From Lineus longissimus (taxonomy: Eukaryota > Nemertea > Pilidiophora > Heteronemertea > Lineidae): a stretch of DNA of 64,000 bases. The notes below the pieces were generated by a model. The model was given only the letters and a program-made list of their open reading frames with translations. It was not told the origin of the DNA and ran no database searches. The position numbers and the translations under genes were made by a program. Shown here piece by piece: positions 34,461-44,934 of the stretch (its first letter is position 1; the number at the start of each line of letters is the position of its first letter). Location of the stretch: positions 4,156,001-4,220,000 of the forward strand of contig NC_088321.1 in NCBI RefSeq assembly GCF_910592395.1, in the 5' to 3' direction.

Positions 34461-35829
34461 TGCGACATGGGGATGGATAGCTGGCGCCAGCGTGGCAGAT
34501 GGACCACACCAAAGAGTACATCTCAAGATAAACCATGACCGAAGCACTACACTGTCCACTGGAGGTATTCTGTGGCCGTGTTAGCCCCTGGTTTAATTTA
34601 CTAGGAACAGAACCCGAAGTGGTCAAATATAATGGTCGCTCCCCATTGCGCTTGTTGCGTTGCGTTGCTTTCTTTGCGCAAAGTCCAGTAAGCCTTCATT
34701 AAATGCAAAATGGCCAAGCGTGAGATGTTATGTCTGGTACTCTCATCAGTGAGTGAAAGTCGATTACTTAGAGACAGTGAACATGGCCAGGCTTGGAGAT
34801 TTGGGAATTCACGACAATACAGTGCAGTGCAGACCATTTATTTACTCAAGGAAAATCTAATTTAGAAAATGTAAAAACAGCACATAACAGCTTATCTGCG
34901 GCATTGTAATACATATTATATTCAACATTTACGATATTACCATGCACTAGGGAGGAAAGAAAGGAAAGAATTCGAATTATGTCAAGAAGTTATATTTAGC
35001 GTATTTTATTAAAATAGGTATAATTAGCGTATTTTATCAAAATACGCAAAATAGAACTACTTGACATGATTATTCTGGTTCTTTTCTCCTTTTCCAGTGT
35101 TTCGATCGGCGTCGCCTAGCGGTCTCGGGTATCCAAAACGACTCATTTTAAGCTTTGGAGAACTTTTGTTTTGTAAAATTGGATGAAATTCGAAGCAACC
35201 TAACGTGTATGCTATGTTGTATGTGTAAAGTGTGTAGTAAATATCTAACTGTCACTGGCTCATCTATTGTGAATCTCAATTCAATGAGTTACTATAGAGT
35301 ACAAAATGAAATATAATGATTCATTAGCCCAGCGCATGATCCATACAAAACCTCCAGAAAGCTCTCCACTGGTCGCAGTGGTTGATAGGGTGAGGGACGA
35401 GGCCGGTCCACTGCGTCCGGACTGTAAGTATATTATGCTCGGGTTGCTCAGGAAGGGCTCACTCGGGCAGATCTCTTTGCTTTTGCTTTCGGCATGGTCC
35501 AGCCGGGTTTCCAGCAGCTGAAATGGCTGAAACCTCGTGGGTAGATGAATATAACAGTAAATGACTGCACCCTCTCTTCCACCAGGTCTGCTGAATGAGC
35601 ATGCACAGAGGGAAAAACCATCGTGGCGCACTGAATAACCACAGGTGGCCAATAAGTTTTATTTTTGATTAATTCCTTTCTGTAACAAAATCAAGAAGAA
35701 TTCACACCAAGGCATCCAAAACATACCACGGGATAGAATAATTCCGACCACTTACAACTCATTGACCGATTTAAAGGGAAAAGGTATTAGCCAATATGCA
35801 TCGTAGTCAGACGGGGGGGGGGCTGAAAT
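34461..35829. other. No gene recognised
   Basis: Short frames on both strands (for example 35281-35652 minus) have no domain or splice support. Confidence 0.4.
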
Positions 35830-36297
35830 GAAAATACTACCGTTTTAAGTTGAACAACTTTTTAAATGTAGATTTGCCGTGATTGCCGTGGCCAAAATGG
35901 CGTGTATCACTTTATTTCAAACAAAACATCATTAAGCAAGTGTTGATGATAGCTGGCTTTCTTAATTATCGTTTGCAAGGAACGATTGCATACCTTCGTT
36001 CACCTGGTTGCAAATCTCAAATAGAGTCTTACAAAAGTATTAATTGATATGTTATTAAATTTTTACATATGTACAAGTCATGTACATTCTTCAAGAATCT
36101 TGAACAAATCTGAACTAAATAATCTTACAAGAATCTTGTAACCCATGTACATGTTCATGTACACAGAAACGAATACGATCTTCACTAAGAATCTTTTAAA
36201 AAGAATCGTATCTGGATTTTTGACATGGACACTTACACTGTTGAAATATTTCAAAATCGTTCTTTTCTGAAAGCATGTACTCAGACAAAAGTGTCTA

Positions 36298-36534
36298 GTG
36301 TTGGCATTATACAAATCTAAACGTACCATTATAGGTTACAGAACCCCAATATCCCCAATCCTCGAAAATCCAGAGTCTGTTGTATCCTCCTCCCCTCTCG
36401 CACACGTTACTGACCCTGGAATAAATCGATTGTATTCGCGGGAAGAGGCGGACAAATCTGCTCCGCGCAAGGAAAATGGCTCCTACATCATTCCTAGAAA
36501 CTCAGTCACTATTGAAAACAATTGCCGTATCTAA
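36298..36534 (+). CDS. Possible exon of unknown gene, copy B
   Basis: Paralogue of 28455-28691, open over 78 codons to TAA. See that entry for the third-position bias. No start codon is visible and no family is recognised. Confidence 0.25.
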   Translation: MLALYKSKRTIIGYRTPISPILENPESVVSSSPLAHVTDPGINRLYSREEADKSAPRKENGSYIIPRNSVTIENNCRI

Positions 36535-37358
36535 AACGCGCTCTTAATCATTGGCTGAAATTTCAAAAGCATGGGACGCACGTGCGGAATTTCTCGATCT
36601 TACACGATCTTATAGACAATTTTTGTAAGGAACAAGCATCCTCCCCGCCTTCGGCCCGGGATCGATAAAAAGTAGATAAATGCCAACAAAAGAACAATAT
36701 GACTTCTTGAGTAACTAAACAGTAGTTGGTATTCACTGTGTTCATTTGAAATGTGGTTTAAGGAATTGACTTGAATTTCTATTCTAAAATACCTCAAACT
36801 TAAAAAGATAGGCCACGAAAATAACTTGAATATGTGCGAATTTGGCAAATTCCATCCATCGCCGGCCCGGAGCGCCGGTAGCGCCGTTGTTTTACATTAT
36901 GTTACGGCAACATTACAGAAAATGAGACATGTACATTTTGTACAGCGCGCATAGGAAGTCCGCATCGGCTCGCTCAAGTGATGCTAAAATCCGCGCAAAT
37001 GGGCTATTTGGAGCGTTTTTCTCGGCAAATATGTGTAGTGCTCATTAAAAAACTTAGGGTGGTTGATGCTTCCATGGCTGATTTGTGTTTGAAGCAGTGT
37101 TTTGAGAGCCTCAAACTTCTGAAGTGAGCTGAAATTCCACATTTTAGTGCAACCCGAGGTAACTTTGGTAGAGCATCTTGGTTGCGTGTCCAAAACACTC
37201 CACTCTCAGAACGAGGCTTATGCATTTTCCATTTAAAAGTTGACTTTACGGTACCAAGGTATTTTAGAATTTAAGACACAGATGGTACACATTTATCATC
37301 GAACGGCGGGTGTGATGTGATATCAGTAAACAGCCGGCAATTCCGCTGGAAGCTTTTT

Positions 37359-39275
37359 GGCTCACCGTAAGGGGAGTCTATATGATAGCGCTGTGTCCGT
37401 CATCGTCGTCGTCGTCGTTGTCGTCGTCGTCGTATCCTAACAGTGGCACGTTTCTTAACTGCTTGGGCTATGAACTTGAAACTTTGTACACAGAATGCCC
37501 TAGGTCAGCTGACCTCTGACACTGATTTTCAGTCCGATCTGATTCTCTGTTTGGCCACCAGGGGGCCAAATGTCGATATCTAAAAAGTGTGATATCTCGC
37601 TTATTAGTGACTTGTTTTCGATAAAACTTTTGTTGTAGGTACTCATAGCAAATATACATTTTATATTATACGGGTTTTTAATTTGACCTTGTTTTCAAGG
37701 TCACATAGGTCATATGGCGTAAATTGGCCATTAGAGTGTAAACTATGGCACGTTTCTTAACCACTAAAGCTATGAACTTGAAACTTGGTACATATAACCC
37801 ATAGGGGGTTATATGTACCAAGTTTCAAGTTCACATAGCCTCTGGTGCTGAATTTTGGTTCGATCTGATTCCTAACTTTGCCACCAAGGGGCCAAAAGTG
37901 GAAATCTAAAAAGTGTGATATCTCACTTCTTAGTGATTTGTTTTTGATGAAATTTTTATGGTAGGTTTTCCTAGCAAGGGTATATCACATTTCATACGTG
38001 TTTTTGATTTGACCTACTTTTCAAGGTCACAGAGGTCAAATGGCGTAAATTTGCCGTTTGAGTGTAACTGGGGCACGTTTCTTAACCAATAAAGCTATGA
38101 AATTGAAATTTGGTGCACCTGATTCCCTACATCATTTAACCTCTGACACCGAATTTCAGTCTGATCTGATTCTCGACTTGGCCACCAGGGGGCCAAAACT
38201 AAAATAAGTAAAAAGTGCAATATCTCGCTTAATAGTGACTTGTTTTCAATTCTATTTTTATGGTAGGTACTCAGAGCAAGGATACATCACATATCCTACG
38301 GTTTATGATTTGACCTTATTTTCAAGGTCACAGAGGTCAAATGGTGTGAATTGGCCGTTTGTGTGTAACTATGGCACGTTTCTTAACCACTAAAGCTATG
38401 AACTTTAAACCTGGTACACATGACTCCCTAGGTCAGATGACCTGTGACACTGATTTTCGGTCTGGTCTGATTCTTAACTGGGCCACCAGGGGGCCAAAAC
38501 AAAAAAATGGAATAGTGCCATATCTCGCTTATTACTGATTAGTTTTTGGTAAAAATGTTATGGTAGATACTCTTAGCAAGGATAAATCACATATGATACA
38601 GGTTTTTGATTTGATGTTCTTGTCAAGGTCGCAGAGGTCAAACGGCTTAAATTGGCCATTTTAGCGTAACTGTGGCACGTTTGTTAACCCCTAAGGCTAT
38701 GAACTTGAGACTTTGTACAAAGGACCCTCAGGTCAGCTGACCTCTGCCCCTGAATTTCAGTCCGGTTTGATTCACGACTTGGCCACCAGGGGGCCAAAAG
38801 TGAAAATCTAGAAAGTGTGATATCTCGCTTATTAGTGATTCGTTTTCAATAACATTTTTATGGTAGGTTCTCCTAGCAGGGATACATCACATATCATATG
38901 AGATTGGTCGTTTGAGTGTAACTATGGCACGTTTCTTAACCACTATAGCTATGAACTTGAAATTTGGTGCACATGACTCCCTACGTCATGTCACCTTGGA
39001 CACCGAATTTCGATCTGATCTGGTACTCAACTTGGCCACCAAGAGGCCAAAACTAAAATTGGTAAAAAGTGCAATATCTCGTTTATTAGTGACTTGTTTT
39101 TGATGATATTCTTATGGTTACCATAATGGTACTTACTCCAAGCAACGATACATCACATGTCATACCGACTTTGGTTTGACCTATATACTATACATGTACA
39201 ATGTTTCTTAACCTGGATGAATTCCAAAGCACCAAATATCTATACGGTGAGCACAATGGCCCCTGGCCGTTTCAT
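37359..39275 (+). mobile_element. Helentron-like non-autonomous element, copy 5 (GGCTCACCGTA subfamily)
   Basis: Starts GGCTCACCG after AAGCTTTTT and ends TATACGGTGAGC, GGCCGTTTCAT followed by TTCAGGGC. Copy A (28980-29000) has AAGC, seven T and CAGGGC, so the insertion can be read exactly: five T on the left plus two on the right, with no target duplication. CTCF-like cores are at 37555, 38182, 38483 and 38783. One unit holds the inverted repeat at 37774-37832. Confidence 0.75.
37774..37832. repeat. 27-bp perfect inverted repeat inside a Helentron-like unit
   Basis: Arms 37774-37800 and 37806-37832 are perfect reverse complements with a 5-base loop (ATAGG). Sister units have only the left arm followed by CCCTATATCACATAG. 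The right arm therefore looks like a local copy made by template switching to the opposite strand. Confidence 0.85.
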
Positions 39276-39789
39276 TTCAGGGCATAAGCTCGGTCGATAG
39301 GGCCGAGTGTTGGCCTGAGTTTCAGGATGTCAAACCCCGGGCTCCTGGACAAAAATTCACTAAAATTGTAATTAAAATGTGTGTAAAAGGATTGTTTTAC
39401 AATTTTCACATATTAAATTGATGATTCTTGAAAGACATAAAGGTAATGATAATCTATTCTCTCTTATTGCTGTCCAGCTTGGATGACGTTGCTGCCCTCG
39501 GCCCTGCTTTGGTCTAAAGTTGATAGAACCACCCCTCCCATTTTCTTGTAATGTTGCCCTATTTATTCTGGGTCACCCTGTGACGACCACTACCATCAGT
39601 CAAACAAACAGAGTGCGCGCATCGTCAGCTATCATTACCGCTATCAGATTCACTTTCCAAGTCTTTATAACCCACAAGGCCTTAGTCAGTACATTTTTTC
39701 CGACCTGAGTTGAAACGTCAAGGTTTTCTTGGTCATTTGACCGAAAATGGTAGTCAAATCGGTTCAGAATTGACTGAACTACATAGGAA

Positions 39790-39795
39790 TGCTTC
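39790..39795 (+). repeat. Target site duplication (left), TGCTTC
   Basis: TGCTTC is immediately followed by the element terminus AGTAGTAGGTATAATG and is repeated at 62224-62229 next to the other terminus. Six bases is the usual Polinton duplication length. Confidence 0.9.
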
Positions 39796-41153
39796 AGTAG
39801 TAGGTATAATGTCCCTTTCAACGCCCGAAATACGAGGCCCAAAGTCCGAGGGTCCCGTGGCGTTGAAAGGTGCATCATTGACGCCCGCGACAAATGCCCT
39901 CCCGTGATATTGTGCTTGAAGAATTTGTTTCGCGCTTCATGTAAGCGCTCAAAAATTCGGCGCTATCCGTCTGCGCTGTCCACGGGAGTGCATTCGTCGC
40001 GTAGCAGCGTACAAGCAGCCCGATGCCGCAACGAGCACAGATTAATGTGCACTCTTATTCGCGCTCCTCCTGAGGTTTTACGGGCTGCTGTCAAAAGCCG
40101 AGCGGAGCGAAGAATGTGGATCAATTAGGGTCTCCACCATCAGGAAAGTCTGTTCGGGGCAAATAGCCTACTGAAGCATTCTGTTGCTATAACTGGGATG
40201 GTATCAGTGTCTTGGCAATCCTTGTCATTGACTCTGCATAGAGACTGCTCATCCTAGCTAAAATTATGACGCGAATTATCTCGGCTCGTCGCCACATTTT
40301 AGGGTCCCGTCTCCTCAATGTCCGTTTAGCTCCCAAGCAACGAGGTCTGTCCTCTTCGTCTCGCATGGTGGCCGGGTTCGTATAGCGCGGGAAGAGGAGG
40401 ACAGGACAACTCTCTTGCGCCACCCTTTTCCTGATGGAAGGGTGGATATTTTGACATGCATATGAAGAAAGAATAACTCATATACGACGTATTTGTGATA
40501 TGAAAAAACACTTTTATTTCTGTTGTCTTTTCACATCGTTTTGTTAGATTTTTCTTCATGCATAACATTTTTTATGCTTAAAGACCCAGGCGCATCCGAC
40601 CTTGTGACAAAAATGCAGTTTTAGACATGCTTATGCATTTTTATTCTGTTTCCCTGATTGGGTTTTTGATGACGACAACACATGTACATTGTATGTGTGC
40701 CCGGGCTGAGAGTTTGCTTAACTCACTATATAGAGGAATACATCTTATTCTTAATGCTCTTGGTCTACGTACATGTTCACCGCTCGAGTATACGCGTTTT
40801 ATTTTTATAAACGCCCTATAGAATGTTTAATATATTCCGATTCTAAAATCAACACTCAATGGAAGATGCCTGCCGTACATGGCGCATTTTGCTATGTTTT
40901 TCGGGAGAAGCTCACCCGTCATGAAAATAGTTGTCTCAAGTTGGCTATGCTTATAATATAAAGTTGGTCGGCATTTTCCATTGATCTTTGTTATACAAGA
41001 GTATACCTTTCTTATGAAGGTCTATTAGAGTATACAATGGCATATATATATTTGCATTCAATATTTTTGTGTTAAATAAGCACCATCATAATGAAACTGA
41101 TAATAAAGCTACTGTTATTCTGAGTCTAGAATGCAGCAATGAAGGATGTCTGA
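39796..41153 (+). repeat. Polinton left terminal inverted repeat
   Basis: Reverse complement of the right repeat (59981-62223), nearly identical by eye with a few differences per hundred bases. Similarity ends after GAAGGATGTCTGA at 41153. It holds one copy (about 40130-40414) of the 292-bp unit that is fourfold on the right. Short open frames in it are mirrored on the right only because the repeats match. Confidence 0.9.
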
Positions 41154-41169
41154 TGCGGCGTTGCTTTTT

Positions 41170-42290
41170 AGCTCACCTCTTAGCAGAGGTGAGCTTATCC
41201 CATACCGTGGGGTCCGTCGTCCGCCGTCGTCGTCGTCGTCGTCGTCGTCCGTCGTCCGTTAGCAGGGCACGTTTCGTAACTGTTAGAGCTATTGAGTTGA
41301 AACTTGGTACACATGTACCCTTATGTAATGACACCTTGGAGACCAAGTTTCGGTCCGATTCGTTTCATGGTTTGGCCACCAGGGGGCCAAACGTTAAAAG
41401 TGAAAATATGCAATATCTCCCTTAATAGTAGTCGGGAAATTTTGAAAAAAATATGGTAGGTACTTCTAGCAAAGGTGCATCATATATCCTCCGGGTTTTT
41501 GATTTGACCTCCTTTTCAAGGTCACAGAGGTCAAATGGTGTAAATTGGCCGTTAGGATGTAACGATGGCACGTTTCTAAACTGCAATGACTATTGATGCC
41601 AAATTTGGTACACATTTACCCCTTAGTCAGGTAATCTCAGGGACCGAAGTTTGGTCCAATATGATTCACCACTTGACCACCAGGGGGCAAAATCCAAAAA
41701 CCTTAAAAATGTGATTATTCCTTAACTTCTTGCCCGATTGCCACCAATTTGATATCATGGGTACATCTAACCACCATACAGTATATGTCACACAGGTTTT
41801 TAATTTGACCTTCTTGTCAAGGTCACAGAGGTCAAATGGCGTAAATTGGCCGTCAGGCCGTAACTATGGCACGTTTCTTATCTGCAATGACTATTGATCA
41901 CAAATTAAGTACACATGTACCCCTTGGTCAGGTGGTCTCGGGTACCGCCGAAGTTTGGTGCGATCTGATTTGCCGTTTGGCCTCCAGGGAGGGGGCCAAA
42001 TCCTAAATTCTTCAAAATGCCATTATTCCTAGTATTACTTGCCCGATTGGCACCAATTTTATATCATAGGTACATCTAATTCTTACAGCCATTCAATGTG
42101 TCACCCGGGTCTTCTTTGATTTGACCTACTTTTCAAGGTCACAGAGGTCGAATGTACTGTAAATTGGCCATTTTGGGGAAATTGTAATTGCTTGGACCTA
42201 CATCAAACCTAACACTACATGACACAATACCATGCTCTTTATCCATCTTTCCTCCACATGAGGTGAGCACAATGGCCCTGGCCATTTCAT
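41170..42290 (+). mobile_element. Helentron-like element, copy 6, inside Polinton
   Basis: AGCTCACCTC subfamily. It starts after GCTTTTT and ends GGCCATTTCAT, followed by T and the next copy. CTCF-like cores are at 41376 and 41677, with AGGTCA pairs near 41519 and 41820. It is almost identical to copy 2 at 22441, so the spread is recent. Confidence 0.65.
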
Positions 42291-42291
42291 T

Positions 42292-43388
42292 AGCTCACCT
42301 CTTAGCAGAGGTGAGCTTATCCCATACCGTGGCGTCCGTCGTCGTCGTCCGTCGTCCGTTAGCAGGGCACGTTTCGTAACTGTTAGAGCTATTGAGTTGA
42401 AACTTGGTACACATGTACCCTTGTGTAATGACACCTTGGAGACCAAGTTTCGGTCCGATTCGTTTCATGGTTTGGCCACCAGGGAGCCAAAAATTAAAAG
42501 TGAAAATATGCAATATCTCCTTTCATAGTAGTCGGGAAATTTTGAAAAAAATATGGTAGGTACTTCTAGCAAAGGTGCATCATATATCCTCCGGGTTTTT
42601 GATTTGACCTCCTTTTCAAGGTCACAGAGGTCAAATGGTGTAAATTGGCCGTTAGGATGTAACGATGGCACGTTTCTAAACTGCAATGACTATTGATACC
42701 AAATTTGGTACACATTTACCCCTTAGTCAGGTGATCTCAGGGACTGAAGTTTGGTCCAGTATGATTCACCACTTGACCACCAGGGGGCAAAATCCAAAAA
42801 CCTTAAAAATGTGATTATTCCTTAACTTCTTGCCTGATTGCCACCAATTTGATATCATGGGTACATCTAACCACCATACAGTATATGTCACACAGGTTTT
42901 TAATTTGACCTTCTTGTCAAGGTCACAGAGGTCAAATGGCGTAAATTCGCCGTCAGGCCGTAACTATGGCACGTTTCTTAACTGCAATGACTATTGATGA
43001 CAAATTAAGTACACATGTACCCCTTGGTCAGGTGATCTCAGGTACCGAAGTTTGGTGCGATCTGATTTGCCGCTTGGCCTCCAGGGAGGGGGCCAAATCC
43101 TAAATTCTTCAAAATGCCATTATTCCTAGTAATGACTTGCCCGATTGGCACCAATTTTATATCATAGGTACATCTAATTCTAACAACCATTCAATGTGTC
43201 GTCGGGGCCTTCTTTGATTTGACCTACTTTTCAAGGTCACAGAGGTCGAATGTACTGTAAATTGGCCATTTTGGGGAAATTGTAATTGCTTGGACCTACA
43301 TCAAACCTAACACTACATGACACAATACCATGCTCTTTATCCATCTTTCCACCACATGAGGTGAGCACAATGGCCCTGGCCATTTCAT
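42292..43388 (+). mobile_element. Helentron-like element, copy 7, head to tail with copy 6
   Basis: Begins AGCTCACCTCTTAGC directly after the 3' end of copy 6 with one T between them, and ends GGCCATTTCAT then T. A CTCF-like core is at 42777. Head-to-tail pairs are known for Helitron-type elements. Confidence 0.65.
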
Positions 43389-43764
43389 TCCTAATACGCT
43401 CCGATGTTTTGCGGGAACTTAAACAAGAGCTTGATTTGGCTCATTGACATACTAACTAGCGCGCTGTGTTTTATCAAAGTGATCTTGAACTCATCAACTA
43501 AGTAAACTGTGCAAAGTAGTTTATAGAACATTTAGTTCTGCAATCAGATAATGAGTTGGTCTTACATTTCGTCCACGAAATAACAATGGGAAGATATTGT
43601 GTCGACTTGGCACGAAGAGTAATTTGTTTTTCAATAGCAAACTTGTTCTACTTTGTGGAGAAAATCATTTGAGTAGGCCCAGCATATTCTCGTCACCAGG
43701 CTATTATGAGCAAAATGATGTTTGGTGTGGTGGTTTTTCTCTTAACCATGATGTGACACGATAG
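43389..43764 (+). other. Spacer before the dUTPase gene
   Basis: No repeat or coding motif was recognised. The ATGs near 43748 are followed at once by a stop and are not in the dUTPase frame. Confidence 0.4.
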
Positions 43765-44337
43765 AATTTAACCAACGCGTTGGCATCACCGATTGTTGCT
43801 TTCAATACGACTGATTTTGTTAGTGCGCATTTCGTCATCATATCAGACGACCAACTTTTATTCTATAGACCAAAGATTGTGGATGAAAAAAATGATGATG
43901 ATGAAGTTGAAACACTCATTTTTCACAAATTGAGTGACTTAGCTTCTGCCCCGGAAAGGGCGATGGCACATTCAGTGGGTTTTGACCTGGCTAGCGCCCA
44001 TGACTACACGATTTTGGCCAGTTGCTCGCAACTTGTCCGCACAGATTTACAACTCGTTCTTCCGAGAGCGTGTTATGGTCGAATCGCGCCTCGCTCGGGT
44101 CTAGCCTTAAACTATATGATAGCCGTAGGCGCAGGTGTAATCGATTCCGATTTTAGAGGCAATTTGGGTATTTTGCTATTCAATCATCATCAACAAAACG
44201 AATTTCGTATTCGACACGGCGATCGTGTGGCCCAACTTATTTGCGAAAGAGCCCTTATGAATTGCCCTCAACCCCGCGCGGCCAAGGCGGTTTTGGATCG
44301 ACTGGCGGCTATTCTACGAGAAATTAAGAAGCCGTGA
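43765..44337 (+). CDS. dUTPase (trimeric type)
   Basis: dUTPase hydrolyses dUTP to dUMP and pyrophosphate, keeping uracil out of DNA and supplying dUMP for dTTP synthesis. Four of the five trimeric dUTPase motifs are visible, counting residue 1 at 43780: GFDLASAHD (67-75), GRIAPRSGLA (100-109), GAGVIDSDFRG with the catalytic Asp (117-127), and RIRHGDRVAQLI (143-154). The C-terminal glycine-rich motif V is missing; the protein ends in a helical basic tail. The frame opens at 43765 and has no ATG until residue 62, which would cut off the first strand, so the true start is a non-ATG codon, a spliced leader exon or a lost ATG. Confident for the family, not for activity. Confidence 0.85.
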   Translation, partial: NLTNALASPIVAFNTTDFVSAHFVIISDDQLLFYRPKIVDEKNDDDEVETLIFHKLSDLASAPERAMAHSVGFDLASAHDYTILASCSQLVRTDLQLVLPRACYGRIAPRSGLALNYMIAVGAGVIDSDFRGNLGILLFNHHQQNEFRIRHGDRVAQLICERALMNCPQPRAAKAVLDRLAAILREIKKP

Positions 44338-44404
44338 AATGAGCTTGTGATAAAAACGGACCATCCAAATGTAACGCTCAAAGTACAGTTGTGTTGTTGT
44401 CACT

Positions 44405-44863
44405 ATGAGAGCACAATTCTCCTCTGATGTTTTGAAAAAGAAGCCCCATGATTTGGGGTGGAGCCGTTCACTAAAGTCTACTGCGGCATCAGACATGCAT
44501 TATATTAGTAGGCGAAATAAGAGTTGCCGATGTCCAGATTTTGCGTTGACTTCGATCAAAGATGTATTGGAACGTGTCTGTCATTTTGGGAATCTCTTCC
44601 CCCTATGTAGAGTCGACTGTCCCTGTTGGAAGACGATGCAAAGAGCTTTTGCACTACCTGATCTTTTAATGTTTTCGTTGCAATCATTAGTAAGCAAACA
44701 ATTGATAAGAAAGAACACATCTCCTGATGAAAGAAAGAAAACACAAGAGAAGAGTTACTCTATCCTTCGTTCGGGTTTACAAATAGATCTTGTCGCCTAT
44801 CGCGCCATGCAAGATATATTCTGTTTCGTGCCAGAGGAAGGGTCTAACTACATCAAAATCTAA
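44405..44863 (+). CDS. Polinton hypothetical protein, 152 aa
   Basis: Intact frame from ATG 44405, 68 bases after the dUTPase stop. It is Cys-containing (CRCPDF near residue 42, then FPLCRVDCPCW near 73) with a basic stretch near the C terminus (KNTSPDERKKTQEK). I recognise no family. The Cys pattern could bind a metal, but this is weak. Confidence 0.55.
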   Translation: MRAQFSSDVLKKKPHDLGWSRSLKSTAASDMHYISRRNKSCRCPDFALTSIKDVLERVCHFGNLFPLCRVDCPCWKTMQRAFALPDLLMFSLQSLVSKQLIRKNTSPDERKKTQEKSYSILRSGLQIDLVAYRAMQDIFCFVPEEGSNYIKI

Positions 44864-44934
44864 CTGAGACAATAGCTAGACGCCTACCATTTACTAAGAA
44901 TATTTCAAGGATAGCTTACTTTAAACGTGACCAA

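Larger units (their letters stand above)
35868..39789. repeat. Segmental duplication, copy B, left of Polinton
   Basis: Pairs with 28025-29506. Inserts relative to copy A are about 36762-37270 (unidentified, ~0.5 kb) and the Helentron-like element 37359-39275. Its continuation is on the far side of the Polinton from 62224. Confidence 0.85.

Noticed and set aside
35281-35652. 123-codon minus-strand frame
   Set aside because: No domain, no splice context and no paralogue in the window.
39904-40821. Frames of 74 and 64 codons found in both Polinton inverted repeats
   Set aside because: Their match on the two sides follows from the inverted repeats being near-identical; no domain is seen.
22460-42379. 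Arg-rich frames (for example 22460-22702 and 41069-41425)
   Set aside because: They read through the CGT microsatellite and the tandem unit of the Helentron-like elements. The Arg run is the microsatellite.
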